From NCBI RefSeq assembly GCF_030433685.1, contig NZ_JAROCF010000001.1, positions 868,001 to 932,000 on the forward strand: a stretch of DNA of 64,000 nt. Reading direction: 5' to 3'. The position numbers and the translations under genes were made by a program. This document shows positions 47,243-55,307 of the stretch, one piece after another; position 1 is the first letter of the stretch; each line of letters starts with the position of its first letter. Source of the DNA: Leifsonia williamsii (lineage in GTDB: Bacteria > Actinomycetota > Actinomycetes > Actinomycetales > Microbacteriaceae). The notes under the pieces were generated by a model. The model saw only the letters and a program-made list of their open reading frames with translations. It did no database searches and had not been told where the DNA came from.

Positions 47243-49136
47243 CCGTCCCACGACGGCTCCGGCCTCCACGAACGCACCGGGCGACAACGCGTCCGACGAC
47301 AACGGCCCCACCGAGATCGGCAGCGCTGACACCGCCAGCGTCGACGTCTCCAGCGCCGACCTCCCCATCAGCGGCAATCCCGCGACCGACTTCTCCATCG
47401 CGCTGCTGAGCGGGCTCGTGCGCGCAGGAGTGCGCGACCTCGTCGTGAGCCCCGGGTCGCGCTCGCAGGCGCTCGCGCTCGTCGCGGCCGAGCTGGAGCG
47501 GAGCGGAGCGGCGCGACTGCACGTCCGGATCGACGAGCGGGTCAGCGGGTTCCTGGCGCTCGGGCTGGCCCGGGAGAGCGGCGCCCCTGCGGTCGTCATC
47601 ACGACGAGCGGCACGGCCACCGCCAACCTCCACCCGGCGGTGCTCGAGGCGCACGAGGCGGGCGTCCCGCTGATCGTGCTGACGGCCGACCGTCCGGCGG
47701 AGCTGCGCGGCATCCGGTCGAATCAGACGACGCAGCAGGACGGGCTCTACGGCGACGTCGTGCGGTGGTCGGAGGACGTCGAGGCTCCGACGGGCGCCGA
47801 TGGCGAGTCCGAGCGAGCGGAGGCGCTCGCCGTGGACGCGGTGAGGGCTGCCGTCGGCGCTGAGACCGCCGACCCGGGTCCCGTGCACCTGAATGTGGGG
47901 CTGCGCGAGCCCCTGTCGGTGGCCGTCCCCCCGCTCGATGGGGTGGTCGCTGCTGCGGAGGGGCGCGAGGCTTCCGACCGGATTGCCCGACGACTCCTGC
48001 CGACGGTTGCCGGGCCGGAGGCGCTCGGGCGCGAGATCCTGCAGCTGTCCGCCGGTCCGCGGACCGTGGTGGTCGCGGGCGCCGACGCCGGCGAGGACGC
48101 CGAGCGGCTGGCGCGCGAGGGCGGGTTCCCGCTGCTCGCCGAGGTGTCGAGCGGTGCGCGGTTCGGGCCGAACCTCGTGCCGGCGTACCGGGAGCTGCTC
48201 GGGGAGGCGACCTTCGGCGGGCGGGTCGAGCGCGCGGTCGTGTACGGGCATCCCACGCTCAGCCGCGAGGTGCCGGCGCTCCTCACCCGGGCCGACGTGG
48301 AGGTCGTGGTCGTCGCTCCGACCGGCCGCCAGGCATACAACCCCGGACACCGCGCCCGCATCGTCGGCGGTGTGCGACCTCCCGAGACCGACCTCCGTTC
48401 CCCCGAGGTGCGTGGCTGGGTCGGGAGCTGGGTGTTCGCGAGCCGGCGGCTCCTCGAACAGGCGGCCAGGGAGGCCGACCCGGCGGCGGTCGCGCCGGAT
48501 GTCGAGAAGGCGCGATCGTATGATCCCGCAGATGCCCTCGCGTTCGCCAAGGCGGAGCTCGCCGCGGTCCGCGCACCGCTCACCCGTGCGCTCCTGGCCG
48601 AGGCGCTGTGGCGGTACAGCTGGCCGCACGACCGGCTGGTGCTCGGCGCCTCCCGGCTGATCCGCGACCTGGACCGGGCCGCGCCGGGCAAGCGCATCCG
48701 CGTGCACGCGAACCGCGGACTCGCCGGCATCGACGGCACGATCTCGACCGCGCTCGGCATCGCGATCGCCAGCCAGACGGCTGCGGCGGCGTCGGATGCG
48801 CCCGGCGGCGTCACCCGCGTGCTGCTCGGCGACCTGGCGCTGCTGCACGACGCCGGCTCGCTGCTGCTCGGAGCGGGAGAGACGCGTCCGCACCTCCAGG
48901 TCGTGGTGGGCAACGACGGCGGCGGGACCATCTTCGACGGACTCGAGGTGTCGGCGTCGGCGCCGGCCGCGGCGTTCGACCGGGTGCTCTACACGCCGCA
49001 ACAGGTCGACATCGCCGCGCTGGCCGCCGCGTACGGGTGGGACCACCGCGTCGCGCGCACGAAGGGCGAGCTCGACCAGGCGCTGTCGGCGCCTCCGCCC
49101 GGGGTCAGCATCGTGGAGGTGCCGCTCGGGCGGTGA
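47235..49136 (+). CDS. menD: SEPHCHC synthase (2-succinyl-5-enolpyruvyl-6-hydroxy-3-cyclohexene-1-carboxylate synthase)
   Basis: 633 residues, thiamine-diphosphate enzyme. [66 protein letters not shown] and the ThDP/Mg segment [15 protein letters not shown] with [16 protein letters not shown] are characteristic. Converts isochorismate and 2-oxoglutarate. The first 55 residues are Asp/Ser/Thr-rich disorder. ATG 47235 overlaps the preceding gene. menF and menH are not in the window. Confidence 0.95.
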   Translation: MGDRPTTAPASTNAPGDNASDDNGPTEIGSADTASVDVSSADLPISGNPATDFSIALLSGLVRAGVRDLVVSPGSRSQALALVAAELERSGAARLHVRIDERVSGFLALGLARESGAPAVVITTSGTATANLHPAVLEAHEAGVPLIVLTADRPAELRGIRSNQTTQQDGLYGDVVRWSEDVEAPTGADGESERAEALAVDAVRAAVGAETADPGPVHLNVGLREPLSVAVPPLDGVVAAAEGREASDRIARRLLPTVAGPEALGREILQLSAGPRTVVVAGADAGEDAERLAREGGFPLLAEVSSGARFGPNLVPAYRELLGEATFGGRVERAVVYGHPTLSREVPALLTRADVEVVVVAPTGRQAYNPGHRARIVGGVRPPETDLRSPEVRGWVGSWVFASRRLLEQAAREADPAAVAPDVEKARSYDPADALAFAKAELAAVRAPLTRALLAEALWRYSWPHDRLVLGASRLIRDLDRAAPGKRIRVHANRGLAGIDGTISTALGIAIASQTAAAASDAPGGVTRVLLGDLALLHDAGSLLLGAGETRPHLQVVVGNDGGGTIFDGLEVSASAPAAAFDRVLYTPQQVDIAALAAAYGWDHRVARTKGELDQALSAPPPGVSIVEVPLGR

Positions 49137-49260
49137 CCGCGGGTGAGCGTGGCCTTGGCGGTGGCTGCTGACGCTGACGCTGGCGGTGCTGGCGGTGGCT
49201 AGGGGTGGCAATGGTGGCGGTGCTCTCGGGTGCTCGCGACGCTGGCGGTGCCGTCGGTGG
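49137..49260. repeat. low-complexity GGTGGC/CTGGCGGT-rich spacer
   Basis: Imperfect repeats of GCTGGCGGT, GGTGGC and GACGCT fill the gap after menD. I see no gene or terminator in it. Confidence 0.55.
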
Positions 49261-49267
49261 GCGAGGG

Positions 49268-49273
49268 TACTGT
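49268..49273 (+). promoter_or_regulatory. -10 hexamer of a leaderless DUF3072 promoter
   Basis: TACTGT, seven bases, then ATG 49281. Confidence 0.6.
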
Positions 49274-49280
49274 GCACGGC

Positions 49281-49535
49281 ATGAGCGACAACAGCGAGCA
49301 GATCCCCGCCGGTGACGACGTGCTGGGTGCGCGCGGAACGGATGAGCAGAATCCCGCCAGCAAGGATCCGTCGGAGTGGGTCACCGGCGACGAGCCGATG
49401 ACGGCCTCGCAGCGCAGCTACCTCGACACGCTGGCGCGTGAGGCCGGGGAGGAGCTGCCGGCGGACCTGACCAAGGCGCAGGCGTCGACCGAGATCGACC
49501 GGCTGCAGGAGAAGACGGGTCGCGGGCAGAGCTGA
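49281..49535 (+). CDS. DUF3072 family small protein
   Basis: 84 residues, soluble and acidic. The C-terminal half, PMTASQRSYLDTLAREAGEELPADLTKAQASTEIDRLQEKTGR, is the DUF3072 core, a predicted helix-turn-helix-like bundle without known function. The N terminus is polar disorder. It is convergent with murQ, 12 bases apart. Confidence 0.85.
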   Translation: MSDNSEQIPAGDDVLGARGTDEQNPASKDPSEWVTGDEPMTASQRSYLDTLAREAGEELPADLTKAQASTEIDRLQEKTGRGQS

Positions 49536-49547
49536 CGCTGCCGCCCG

Positions 49548-50489
49548 TCAGCGCGCGTCGAGCGCGGCACGGAGGCTGGGGGCCGTAGCGAGCGCCTCTT
49601 GGGCCTGCTCGGCGCCGACTCCGCGGAGCAGCATGAGGACGGCGACCTTCACGGAGCCCGCCGACGCGGAGAGGGCGGCGGCGGCCTCCTCGGCCGTGCA
49701 GTCGGTCACCAGCATCACGGTCCGCTCCGCGCGGGCCCGCAGTTTCTCCTTGGTGGCCTGGAGGTCGACCATGATGTTCCCGTAGGTCTTGCCCAGCCGC
49801 ACCATCGTGATCGTGGAGATCATGTTGAGCACGAGCTTCTGCGCGGTTCCGGCTTTGAGGCGCGTCGAGCCGGCGATGAACTCCGGGCCCACGACCACCT
49901 CGATGGCGTGGTCCGCCATGCGTCCGATGACCGACTCCGCGTTGCAGGCGACCGCGACGGTGAGGGCGCCCGCCGAACGCGCGGACGTCAGCGCGCCCGC
50001 GACGTAGGGGGTGCGGCCGGAGGCGGAGAGGCCGACGACCGTGTCCGCCTCCCGCAGCTTCAGCTCGGACAGTACGTCAGCGCCGCCCTGCTCGTCGTCC
50101 TCGGCGTTCTCGACCGCGGTCCGGATCGCCGGGTCGCCGCCGGCGATGACGCCGACCACGAGGCCGGGGTCGACGGAGAAGGTCGGCGGGCACTCGCTGG
50201 CGTCGACGATGCCGAGTCGGCCGGCCGTCCCGGCGCCGACGTAGATCAGACGGCCGCCGCGGCGCACCCGGTCGGTGATGGCGTCGATGGCCGCGCCGAT
50301 CGCCGGGAGTGCGCGTGAGACGGCCTCGGGGACGCCGCGGTCACCGTCGTTCATCCGCTCCACGAGGCGGGCGGTACTCAGCGTGTCGAGGTCGCGCCCG
50401 CGGTCGTCGACCGACTCGGTCGTCAGGGTGGCGAGCTCGTCGCGGAGGAGATCGCGCGAGCGGGGTCCGCGCGGGCGCGTGTCAGGCAC
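49548..50489 (-). CDS. murQ: N-acetylmuramic acid 6-phosphate etherase
   Basis: 313 residues, SIS domain. LIYVGAGTAGRLGIVDASECPPTFS carries the catalytic glutamate, and VGLSASGRTPYVAGAL and GSTRLKAGTAQKLVLNMIST are MurQ signatures. Cleaves the D-lactyl ether of MurNAc-6-P to GlcNAc-6-P. GTG 50489 has GAAAGG ten bases upstream; in-frame ATG 50498 is only one base from it. It overlaps the kinase gene by eight bases. Confidence 0.95.
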   Translation of the reverse strand: MPDTRPRGPRSRDLLRDELATLTTESVDDRGRDLDTLSTARLVERMNDGDRGVPEAVSRALPAIGAAIDAITDRVRRGGRLIYVGAGTAGRLGIVDASECPPTFSVDPGLVVGVIAGGDPAIRTAVENAEDDEQGGADVLSELKLREADTVVGLSASGRTPYVAGALTSARSAGALTVAVACNAESVIGRMADHAIEVVVGPEFIAGSTRLKAGTAQKLVLNMISTITMVRLGKTYGNIMVDLQATKEKLRARAERTVMLVTDCTAEEAAAALSASAGSVKVAVLMLLRGVGAEQAQEALATAPSLRAALDAR

Positions 50490-51495
50490 GGGTGACATAC
50501 CTTTCGTGGGGGAGGTCCCGCCGGGCTGCGAGGAGCGCTGCGCCGTCGAGGGGCGACCCGACGGGGCGGTGCGGCACCAGGTCGCGGCGGAGCAGTTCGT
50601 CGAGCAGTGTCCGCAGTAAGGCTGGATCATCGGCCAGCCCGCCCGTGATGCTCACCGCGGATCCCGACGCCGCCACGGAGGCTGCCGTCGCCGCGAGGTG
50701 ACCGGCGGCGTCGTGGACGATCGCGCGGGCCACCTCGTCGCCTTCGGCGGCCCGGCGGAGCACGGCGGGAGCGAAGGAGGCGAGGCTCCGAGCGACATCG
50801 GGGCCGCCGGCGACGCGACGCGGCAGGGAGGAGAGGTCGCCGTCGGCGAGTGTGCGGGCATCCTCCACGAGGGCCGTCGCCGGGCCCCGGCCGTCGGCGG
50901 CGCGCAGGGCGGCCTGCAGTCCGGACTGCCCGATCCACCGGCCGCTGCCCTCGTCGCCGAGCCAGGGGCCGTAGCCGTCGGCCCGGGCGGCGGTGCCGTC
51001 GGGGGCGATGCGGTAGGCCACGGCGCCGGTTCCGGCGATGAGCACGGTGCCCGGGGCGCCCGCGAAGGCGCCGAGGTGGGCGGTGAGGACGTCGGAGGCG
51101 ATGGCGACGGGGAGGCCGAGCCGGTCGTGGAGGCGTTGCGCCAGGAGGCGGGTGGCGTCGCGGTCGGAGTCGGCTCCGGCTGCACCGGCCGCGAGTGCGC
51201 TCGCCGCGCGTGAGGGTGCGCTCGCCGCGCCTGCGTTCGCGCCGTCCGCGCTCGCCGCGCGTGCGGCGGCGTCGAGGCCGTCGGCGTCCAGCCCGAGCGG
51301 GTCGGGGCCCAGGTCGTCGAGGAGGGGGACGATCGCCGCTAGCGCCGCGTCCACTCCACCCTCTGCGGCGAGGCCGGGGAAGCCGGCGCCGCGCCGTTCT
51401 CGGGCGGGCGATGTGGCCGTCGCCTCGACGCGGACCCGGCAGTTCGTCTTGCCGAGGTCGATCGCGATGTGCTGCGGTGCGGCCTCGGTACTCAA
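50482..51495 (-). CDS. murK: BadF/BadG-type N-acetylglucosamine/N-acetylmuramate kinase
   Basis: 337 residues, ASKHA fold. Phosphate-1 motif IAIDLGKTNCRVRVE, phosphate-2 VLIAGTGAVAYRIAPDG, GYGPWLGDEGSGRWIG and adenosine motif SAVSITGGLADDP. By context with murQ it should phosphorylate MurNAc and/or GlcNAc, as clostridial MurK does. An Ala-rich insertion (about residues 75-110) is encoded by repeated DNA. The start appears to be TTG 51495 with GGGG nearby upstream; the upstream frame has no better start. Confidence 0.85.
   Translation of the reverse strand: MSTEAAPQHIAIDLGKTNCRVRVEATATSPARERRGAGFPGLAAEGGVDAALAAIVPLLDDLGPDPLGLDADGLDAAARAASADGANAGAASAPSRAASALAAGAAGADSDRDATRLLAQRLHDRLGLPVAIASDVLTAHLGAFAGAPGTVLIAGTGAVAYRIAPDGTAARADGYGPWLGDEGSGRWIGQSGLQAALRAADGRGPATALVEDARTLADGDLSSLPRRVAGGPDVARSLASFAPAVLRRAAEGDEVARAIVHDAAGHLAATAASVAASGSAVSITGGLADDPALLRTLLDELLRRDLVPHRPVGSPLDGAALLAARRDLPHERYVTRA
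51197..51263. repeat. three copies of a 16-mer inside murK
   Basis: GCGCTCGCCGCGCGTG at 51197-51212 and 51248-51263 and a one-mismatch copy at 51218-51233. They encode the Ala-rich insertion, probably a slippage-generated linker. Confidence 0.7.
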
Positions 51496-51541
51496 CGCGT
51501 CCCCATCCCGGCACCGCGAAGTCCACGGCCTGTCCGTCCGA

Positions 51542-51570
51542 TCGATAGAGACAATTTACACAACGACCAA
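51542..51570 (-). promoter_or_regulatory. promoter candidate of murK-murQ
   Basis: Minus strand TTGGTC (51570-51565), 17 bases, TATCGA (51547-51542). Confidence 0.45.
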
Positions 51571-51583
51571 CAGGTGTGTAAAT
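51554..51583. promoter_or_regulatory. palindromic operator between murK and rpiR
   Basis: ATTTACACA (51554-51562) and TGTGTAAAT (51575-51583) form a perfect 9-bp inverted repeat with a 12-base spacer. One arm lies inside the murK promoter spacer and the other abuts the rpiR -35, so one bound dimer could control both directions. The RpiR protein is the obvious candidate. Confidence 0.65.
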
Positions 51584-51585
51584 GA

Positions 51586-51615
51586 TTGACATGCGCTCGG
51601 GTGGGCGGATAGCGT
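51586..51615 (+). promoter_or_regulatory. promoter of rpiR-nagZ
   Basis: TTGACA (51586-51591), 18 bases, TAGCGT (51610-51615). Eleven bases separate it from ATG 51627. Confidence 0.6.
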
Positions 51616-51626
51616 GGCGCATCAGC

Positions 51627-52493
51627 ATGAGCATCCAGACGAACATCCAGGCGCACGTCGAGTCGTTCCCGCCGACCATGCGCCGGGTGGCCGACGCGAT
51701 TCTGGAACGGCCGCAGATCGTGCTGGAGAACACGATCACGGAGTTCGCCCGCGCCTGCGACACCTCCGAGGCGTCCATCGTGCGGTTCTGCCGCTCCCTC
51801 GGGCTCACCGGGTATCCGCAACTGCGCCTGCAGCTCGCGTCGGAACTGGGCAAGGAAGCGGCGGAGTTCGGAGGCGGGTCCGCGACCTACGGCGCCGACA
51901 TCAGCCCCTCCGACTCCCTCGGCGAGATGGTCGCCAAGATCGCGGGAAGCGAGATCCTCGGCATCCGCGAGACCGCTGACAGCATCGACATGCCGACCCT
52001 CGAACGGGTGATCCGGAGCGTGGAGGGGGCGCGGCGCGTCGTGCTGTTCGGCGTCGGCGCCAGCAACGCGGCCGCGCAGGACCTGGCGGCCAAGCTGCTC
52101 CGCATCGGTCACGTTGCGCTCGTGTTCCACGACGCGCACGACGCGCTGGTGTCGGTGGCGCTGCTGGGCTCCGACGACGTGGCGATCGCCTTCTCGCACA
52201 ACGGCCGGACGACCGAGACCGTCGCCTTCCTCCGCGCGGCGAGGAACGGCGGCGCGCACACCGTCGCGATCACCAACGCGCCCGGCTCGCCGCTGACGCA
52301 GCACGCGGACGAGGTGCTGCGCACGGCGGTGCGGGAGACCACCTTCCGGTCCGGAGCGATGGCCAGCCGGATCGCGCAGCTCACCATCGTCGACTACGTC
52401 TTCGTCGGGGTCGCCCGCGGCCGCTACGACCGCACGGTGCAGGCGCTGAAGAGCACGTACGAGATCGTCAGGGAGCTGCGCGACGAGGGATGA
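51627..52493 (+). CDS. murR: MurR/RpiR family transcriptional regulator
   Basis: 288 residues. N-terminal HTH_6 domain (SFPPTMRRVADAILERPQIV, FARACDTSEASIVRFCRSLG) followed by an SIS sugar-phosphate sensing domain (VVLFGVGASNAAAQDLAAKLLRIG, IAFSHNGRTTETVAFLRAAR). In enterobacteria MurR represses murQP and responds to MurNAc-6-P, so this protein probably does the same through the palindrome at 51554-51583. ATG 51627 was chosen because the frame upstream overlaps the promoter. The gene overlaps nagZ (ATGA). Confidence 0.9.
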   Translation: MSIQTNIQAHVESFPPTMRRVADAILERPQIVLENTITEFARACDTSEASIVRFCRSLGLTGYPQLRLQLASELGKEAAEFGGGSATYGADISPSDSLGEMVAKIAGSEILGIRETADSIDMPTLERVIRSVEGARRVVLFGVGASNAAAQDLAAKLLRIGHVALVFHDAHDALVSVALLGSDDVAIAFSHNGRTTETVAFLRAARNGGAHTVAITNAPGSPLTQHADEVLRTAVRETTFRSGAMASRIAQLTIVDYVFVGVARGRYDRTVQALKSTYEIVRELRDEG

Positions 52494-54079
52494 GACCCGA
52501 ACGAGAACGGACGACCAGCATGCCGCACGCCACCGATCACCCCACGACGACAGGTCAGCAGGAGGCGACCTCCCGCTCCGACAGCGAACTCCGCCGGCTC
52601 GCGAACGGTGTCGTGTGGCCCGGGTTCACGGGGGTGGAGGCGCCGGAGTGGCTTGAGCGCGAGCTCGCCGGCGGCCTCGCGGGCGTGGTGTATTTCGGGC
52701 AGAACGTCGAGGATGCCGCGCAGGTGCGCGCACTCTCCGACCGCATCCACCGCCTCCGCCCCGACGCCCTGATCGGCGTCGACGAGGAGGGAGGAACCGT
52801 CACGCGTCTGGAGGTGCGCGAGGGCTCCTCCACGCCCGGCAACGCCGTCCTCGGCCGACTCGACGACGTCGAGCTGACCGAGAGGGCCGCCGCATGGACC
52901 GGCGCGCTGGTCGCCGCCGCGGGCATCGACATCGACCTGGCGCCGAGCGTCGACGTGAACGTGGACCCGCGCAACCCGGTCATCGGGGTGCGGTCGTTCG
53001 GCGCCGACGCGAGCCTGGTCGCGCGGCAGGCGGAGGCGGCCGTGCGGGGTCTGCAGTCCGCGGGGATCGCGGCGTGCGCCAAGCACTTCCCTGGGCATGG
53101 TGACACGTCGACGGACTCGCATCTGGCGCTTGCCGTGACCAATGCCGGGCCTGACGCGTTGACGGATGTGCACCTCCCGCCCTTCGCCGCGGCCATCGAG
53201 GCCGGGGTCGCGATGGTGATGTCGGCGCACATCCGCGTGCCGCACTTGGGCGATGCGCCCGCGACGCTGAACCCGCGGGCCCTGTCTCTCCTGCGCGACC
53301 TGGGCTTCGAGGGCGTGATCGTCTCGGATGCCCTCGACATGGCGGCGATCCGGGCCGGCTACGGGCTCGGGCCGGGTGCCGTGGCCGCGCTGCAGGCCGG
53401 GATCGACCTCCTGTGCGTCGGAAATCCCGCGGAGAACGGCAGCAGCGCCGAAGGGCGGACGGACGAGAACGAGTTCCTGGAGGTGCGGGACGCGCTGGTG
53501 GCCGCCATGCGGTCGGGCGAGCTGGCCGTCGCGGTCGTGGAGGACGCGGCGGAGCGGGTGGCGGCGCTGGCTGCGTCGCTGCGCTCCGCCCGCGGGCGCT
53601 CGGTCGCTGGCGACTTCCCGGCTACGGATTGGACGGGCGTGGCCGGCGAGGGGCTGGAGGTCGTCGGGCACGTACGCCTGGCGAGCGGGCCGGTGACGCT
53701 GGTCGACGCCCGAACGAAGCGGAACCTCGCGGCCGGATCGCAGCCCGACCACTTCACGCGTGCGCTGAGCGAGCGGCGGGAGGTCGACCGTATCTGGCTC
53801 TCCTCGACGGACCCGTCCGCCGCCGCAGCGGAGGCGGTCGCGGCGCTCGCCGAGGCGGCCGCGCCGGTCCTCGTGGTCAATCAGCCGCAGAGCAGCGTGC
53901 TGGAGGCGGAGGTGCTCCGGGCGGTGCTGGAGCGTCGGCCCGACACCGTGGTGATCGTTGCGGGCTGGCCGCTTCCGGCTGGAGAGCGTGCGGGTGAGCC
54001 CGCGAACGTCGTCTATCCCTACGGGTCCGCACGGGTCAACGCGGAGGCCGTGGCCCGGGTGCTGTGCGGGGAGGCGTGA
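52490..54079 (+). CDS. nagZ: beta-N-acetylhexosaminidase NagZ-like, glycoside hydrolase family 3
   Basis: 529 residues. The GH3 barrel carries the NagZ-type catalytic loop KHFPGHGDTSTDSH, with the His/Asp general acid-base dyad, and the nucleophile in VIVSDALDMAAI. A C-terminal domain of about 180 residues follows. No signal peptide, so it acts inside the cell on GlcNAc-MurNAc fragments, supplying MurNAc to murK and murQ. ATG 52490 overlaps the regulator's stop; ATG 52520 is an alternative start with no better ribosome site. Confidence 0.9.
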   Translation: MRPERERTTSMPHATDHPTTTGQQEATSRSDSELRRLANGVVWPGFTGVEAPEWLERELAGGLAGVVYFGQNVEDAAQVRALSDRIHRLRPDALIGVDEEGGTVTRLEVREGSSTPGNAVLGRLDDVELTERAAAWTGALVAAAGIDIDLAPSVDVNVDPRNPVIGVRSFGADASLVARQAEAAVRGLQSAGIAACAKHFPGHGDTSTDSHLALAVTNAGPDALTDVHLPPFAAAIEAGVAMVMSAHIRVPHLGDAPATLNPRALSLLRDLGFEGVIVSDALDMAAIRAGYGLGPGAVAALQAGIDLLCVGNPAENGSSAEGRTDENEFLEVRDALVAAMRSGELAVAVVEDAAERVAALAASLRSARGRSVAGDFPATDWTGVAGEGLEVVGHVRLASGPVTLVDARTKRNLAAGSQPDHFTRALSERREVDRIWLSSTDPSAAAAEAVAALAEAAAPVLVVNQPQSSVLEAEVLRAVLERRPDTVVIVAGWPLPAGERAGEPANVVYPYGSARVNAEAVARVLCGEA

Positions 54080-54093
54080 GGCGCGCCGCAGGA

Positions 54094-54405
54094 TCAGTGC
54101 TTTGAGTCGGCGCCTGACTCCTCCGCCAGCTCCGCTGCCAGTTGCTCGGGCGTGAGGGCCGCGCCGGCAGTCGGGGTGCGGAACGGGGGCCGTGGGCCCT
54201 TCTCGAACGCGCGGGTGCTCTCCGCGTCGGTGACGGCGGAATCGTCGGAACCGCGCTCGGCCTCGGCCTCGGCCCGAGCGGCGTGGCGGGCTTTGCGGTG
54301 TGGCGCCTCCACGAACACGTCCACGTCCGCATCGACGTCGTGCTCGCGCGGGTCTGGCTCGCGGCGAGGCTCATGCGCGGGGAGGAACGGCTCGGACATC
54401 GACAT
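54094..54405 (-). CDS. hypothetical protein, 103 residues, polar
   Basis: Asp/Glu/Arg/Ala-rich and probably disordered until a short C-terminal helix (ALTPEQLAAELAEESGADSKH). No family recognised. It is the only sensible frame in the gap between nagZ and the MBL hydrolase and has two near start codons (54405 and 54399). Possibly a small regulatory or scaffold protein; nothing in the sequence proves it. Confidence 0.5.
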   Translation of the reverse strand: MSMSEPFLPAHEPRREPDPREHDVDADVDVFVEAPHRKARHAARAEAEAERGSDDSAVTDAESTRAFEKGPRPPFRTPTAGAALTPEQLAAELAEESGADSKH

Positions 54406-54465
54406 GCGCAGACCGTCGCACGCAGAGGTGAAGCGCAGGTGAACGCGGGCCGGTCGGCGCGCCGC

Positions 54466-55266
54466 TCAGCCGTCGGTGGGATGCCAGCGACCACCGTGCA
54501 GCGTCCCGAAGCGCAGCTCGGGGAAGTGGGCGCCGACGCCGGTGGTCGACGGATCGGCGAGGAGCTCGCAGAGGGTGCTGCGCGTGTGCTCGGCCAGCCG
54601 GGCGTCGACGTCTCCCATGGAGTGCCAGCCGGATTCGGCGAGCTGCTCCGGAGCGGTGATCGCGTCGCCCAGCAGGATGACCCGCCGACCATCGGACTCG
54701 AGCACCACGCAGAGGTGGCCCGGAGTGTGGCCGGGAGCGGGCACGGCCTCCACGCCGGGCACGACCTCCGTGGCGGTGCGCAACGAACGGAGTCGCGGTG
54801 CCGGCAGCGACCGCAGGCCCTTCTCGATGTGCGGGGCCATCTCGCCGGGGCCGTCGACGAAGTGGTCCCAGTCGCCGGCGCCGAACCACACGGTGGCCGC
54901 GGGGAACACCGGCTGCGCCGCGAGGTCGAAGAGCCACCCGACGTGGTCCGCGTGGAAGTGCGTGCAGATCACGTCGGTGATGTCGCCGGGTCGTACCCCG
55001 AGCGAGCGGAGCCCGGTCAGGAGCTGGCCGCCGACGAGCCACATGGCGTCCGGGAGGGACTGCATGTCGGGGCCGAGGCCGGCGTCCACCAGGATGACGC
55101 GGTCGCCGGTGCGCACCAGGAAGCAGCCGATGGGCAGCCATGCGGCGCCCGCCCGGCCGAACAGCCGGGGCTCTGCGGCGGCGGTGGCGTCGGGATGGAA
55201 GTAGGAGGGGCGTGCGACGAAGGCGCCGTCCGAGACCGGATCCAGCCGGATCGCTCCCACCTGCAT
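54466..55266 (-). CDS. MBL-fold metallo-hydrolase
   Basis: 266 residues. Zinc motif HFHADHVGWL (HxHxDH), later ligands in APGHTPGHLCVVLES and ILLGDAI, and a C-terminal GVGAHFPELRFG. Resembles the lactonase/AttM-like and general MBL hydrolases; substrate unknown. Single gene, 41 bases upstream of the lysA 3' end on the same strand. Confidence 0.88.
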   Translation of the reverse strand: MQVGAIRLDPVSDGAFVARPSYFHPDATAAAEPRLFGRAGAAWLPIGCFLVRTGDRVILVDAGLGPDMQSLPDAMWLVGGQLLTGLRSLGVRPGDITDVICTHFHADHVGWLFDLAAQPVFPAATVWFGAGDWDHFVDGPGEMAPHIEKGLRSLPAPRLRSLRTATEVVPGVEAVPAPGHTPGHLCVVLESDGRRVILLGDAITAPEQLAESGWHSMGDVDARLAEHTRSTLCELLADPSTTGVGAHFPELRFGTLHGGRWHPTDG

Positions 55267-55272
55267 GGGCTC

Positions 55273-55278
55273 AGCTTA
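55273..55278 (-). promoter_or_regulatory. -10 hexamer of a leaderless MBL-hydrolase promoter
   Basis: Minus strand TAAGCT, six bases, then ATG 55266. Confidence 0.6.
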
Positions 55279-55307
55279 GGTGCTGCGCGGCCGGTGAGCG
55301 GAGGCGC

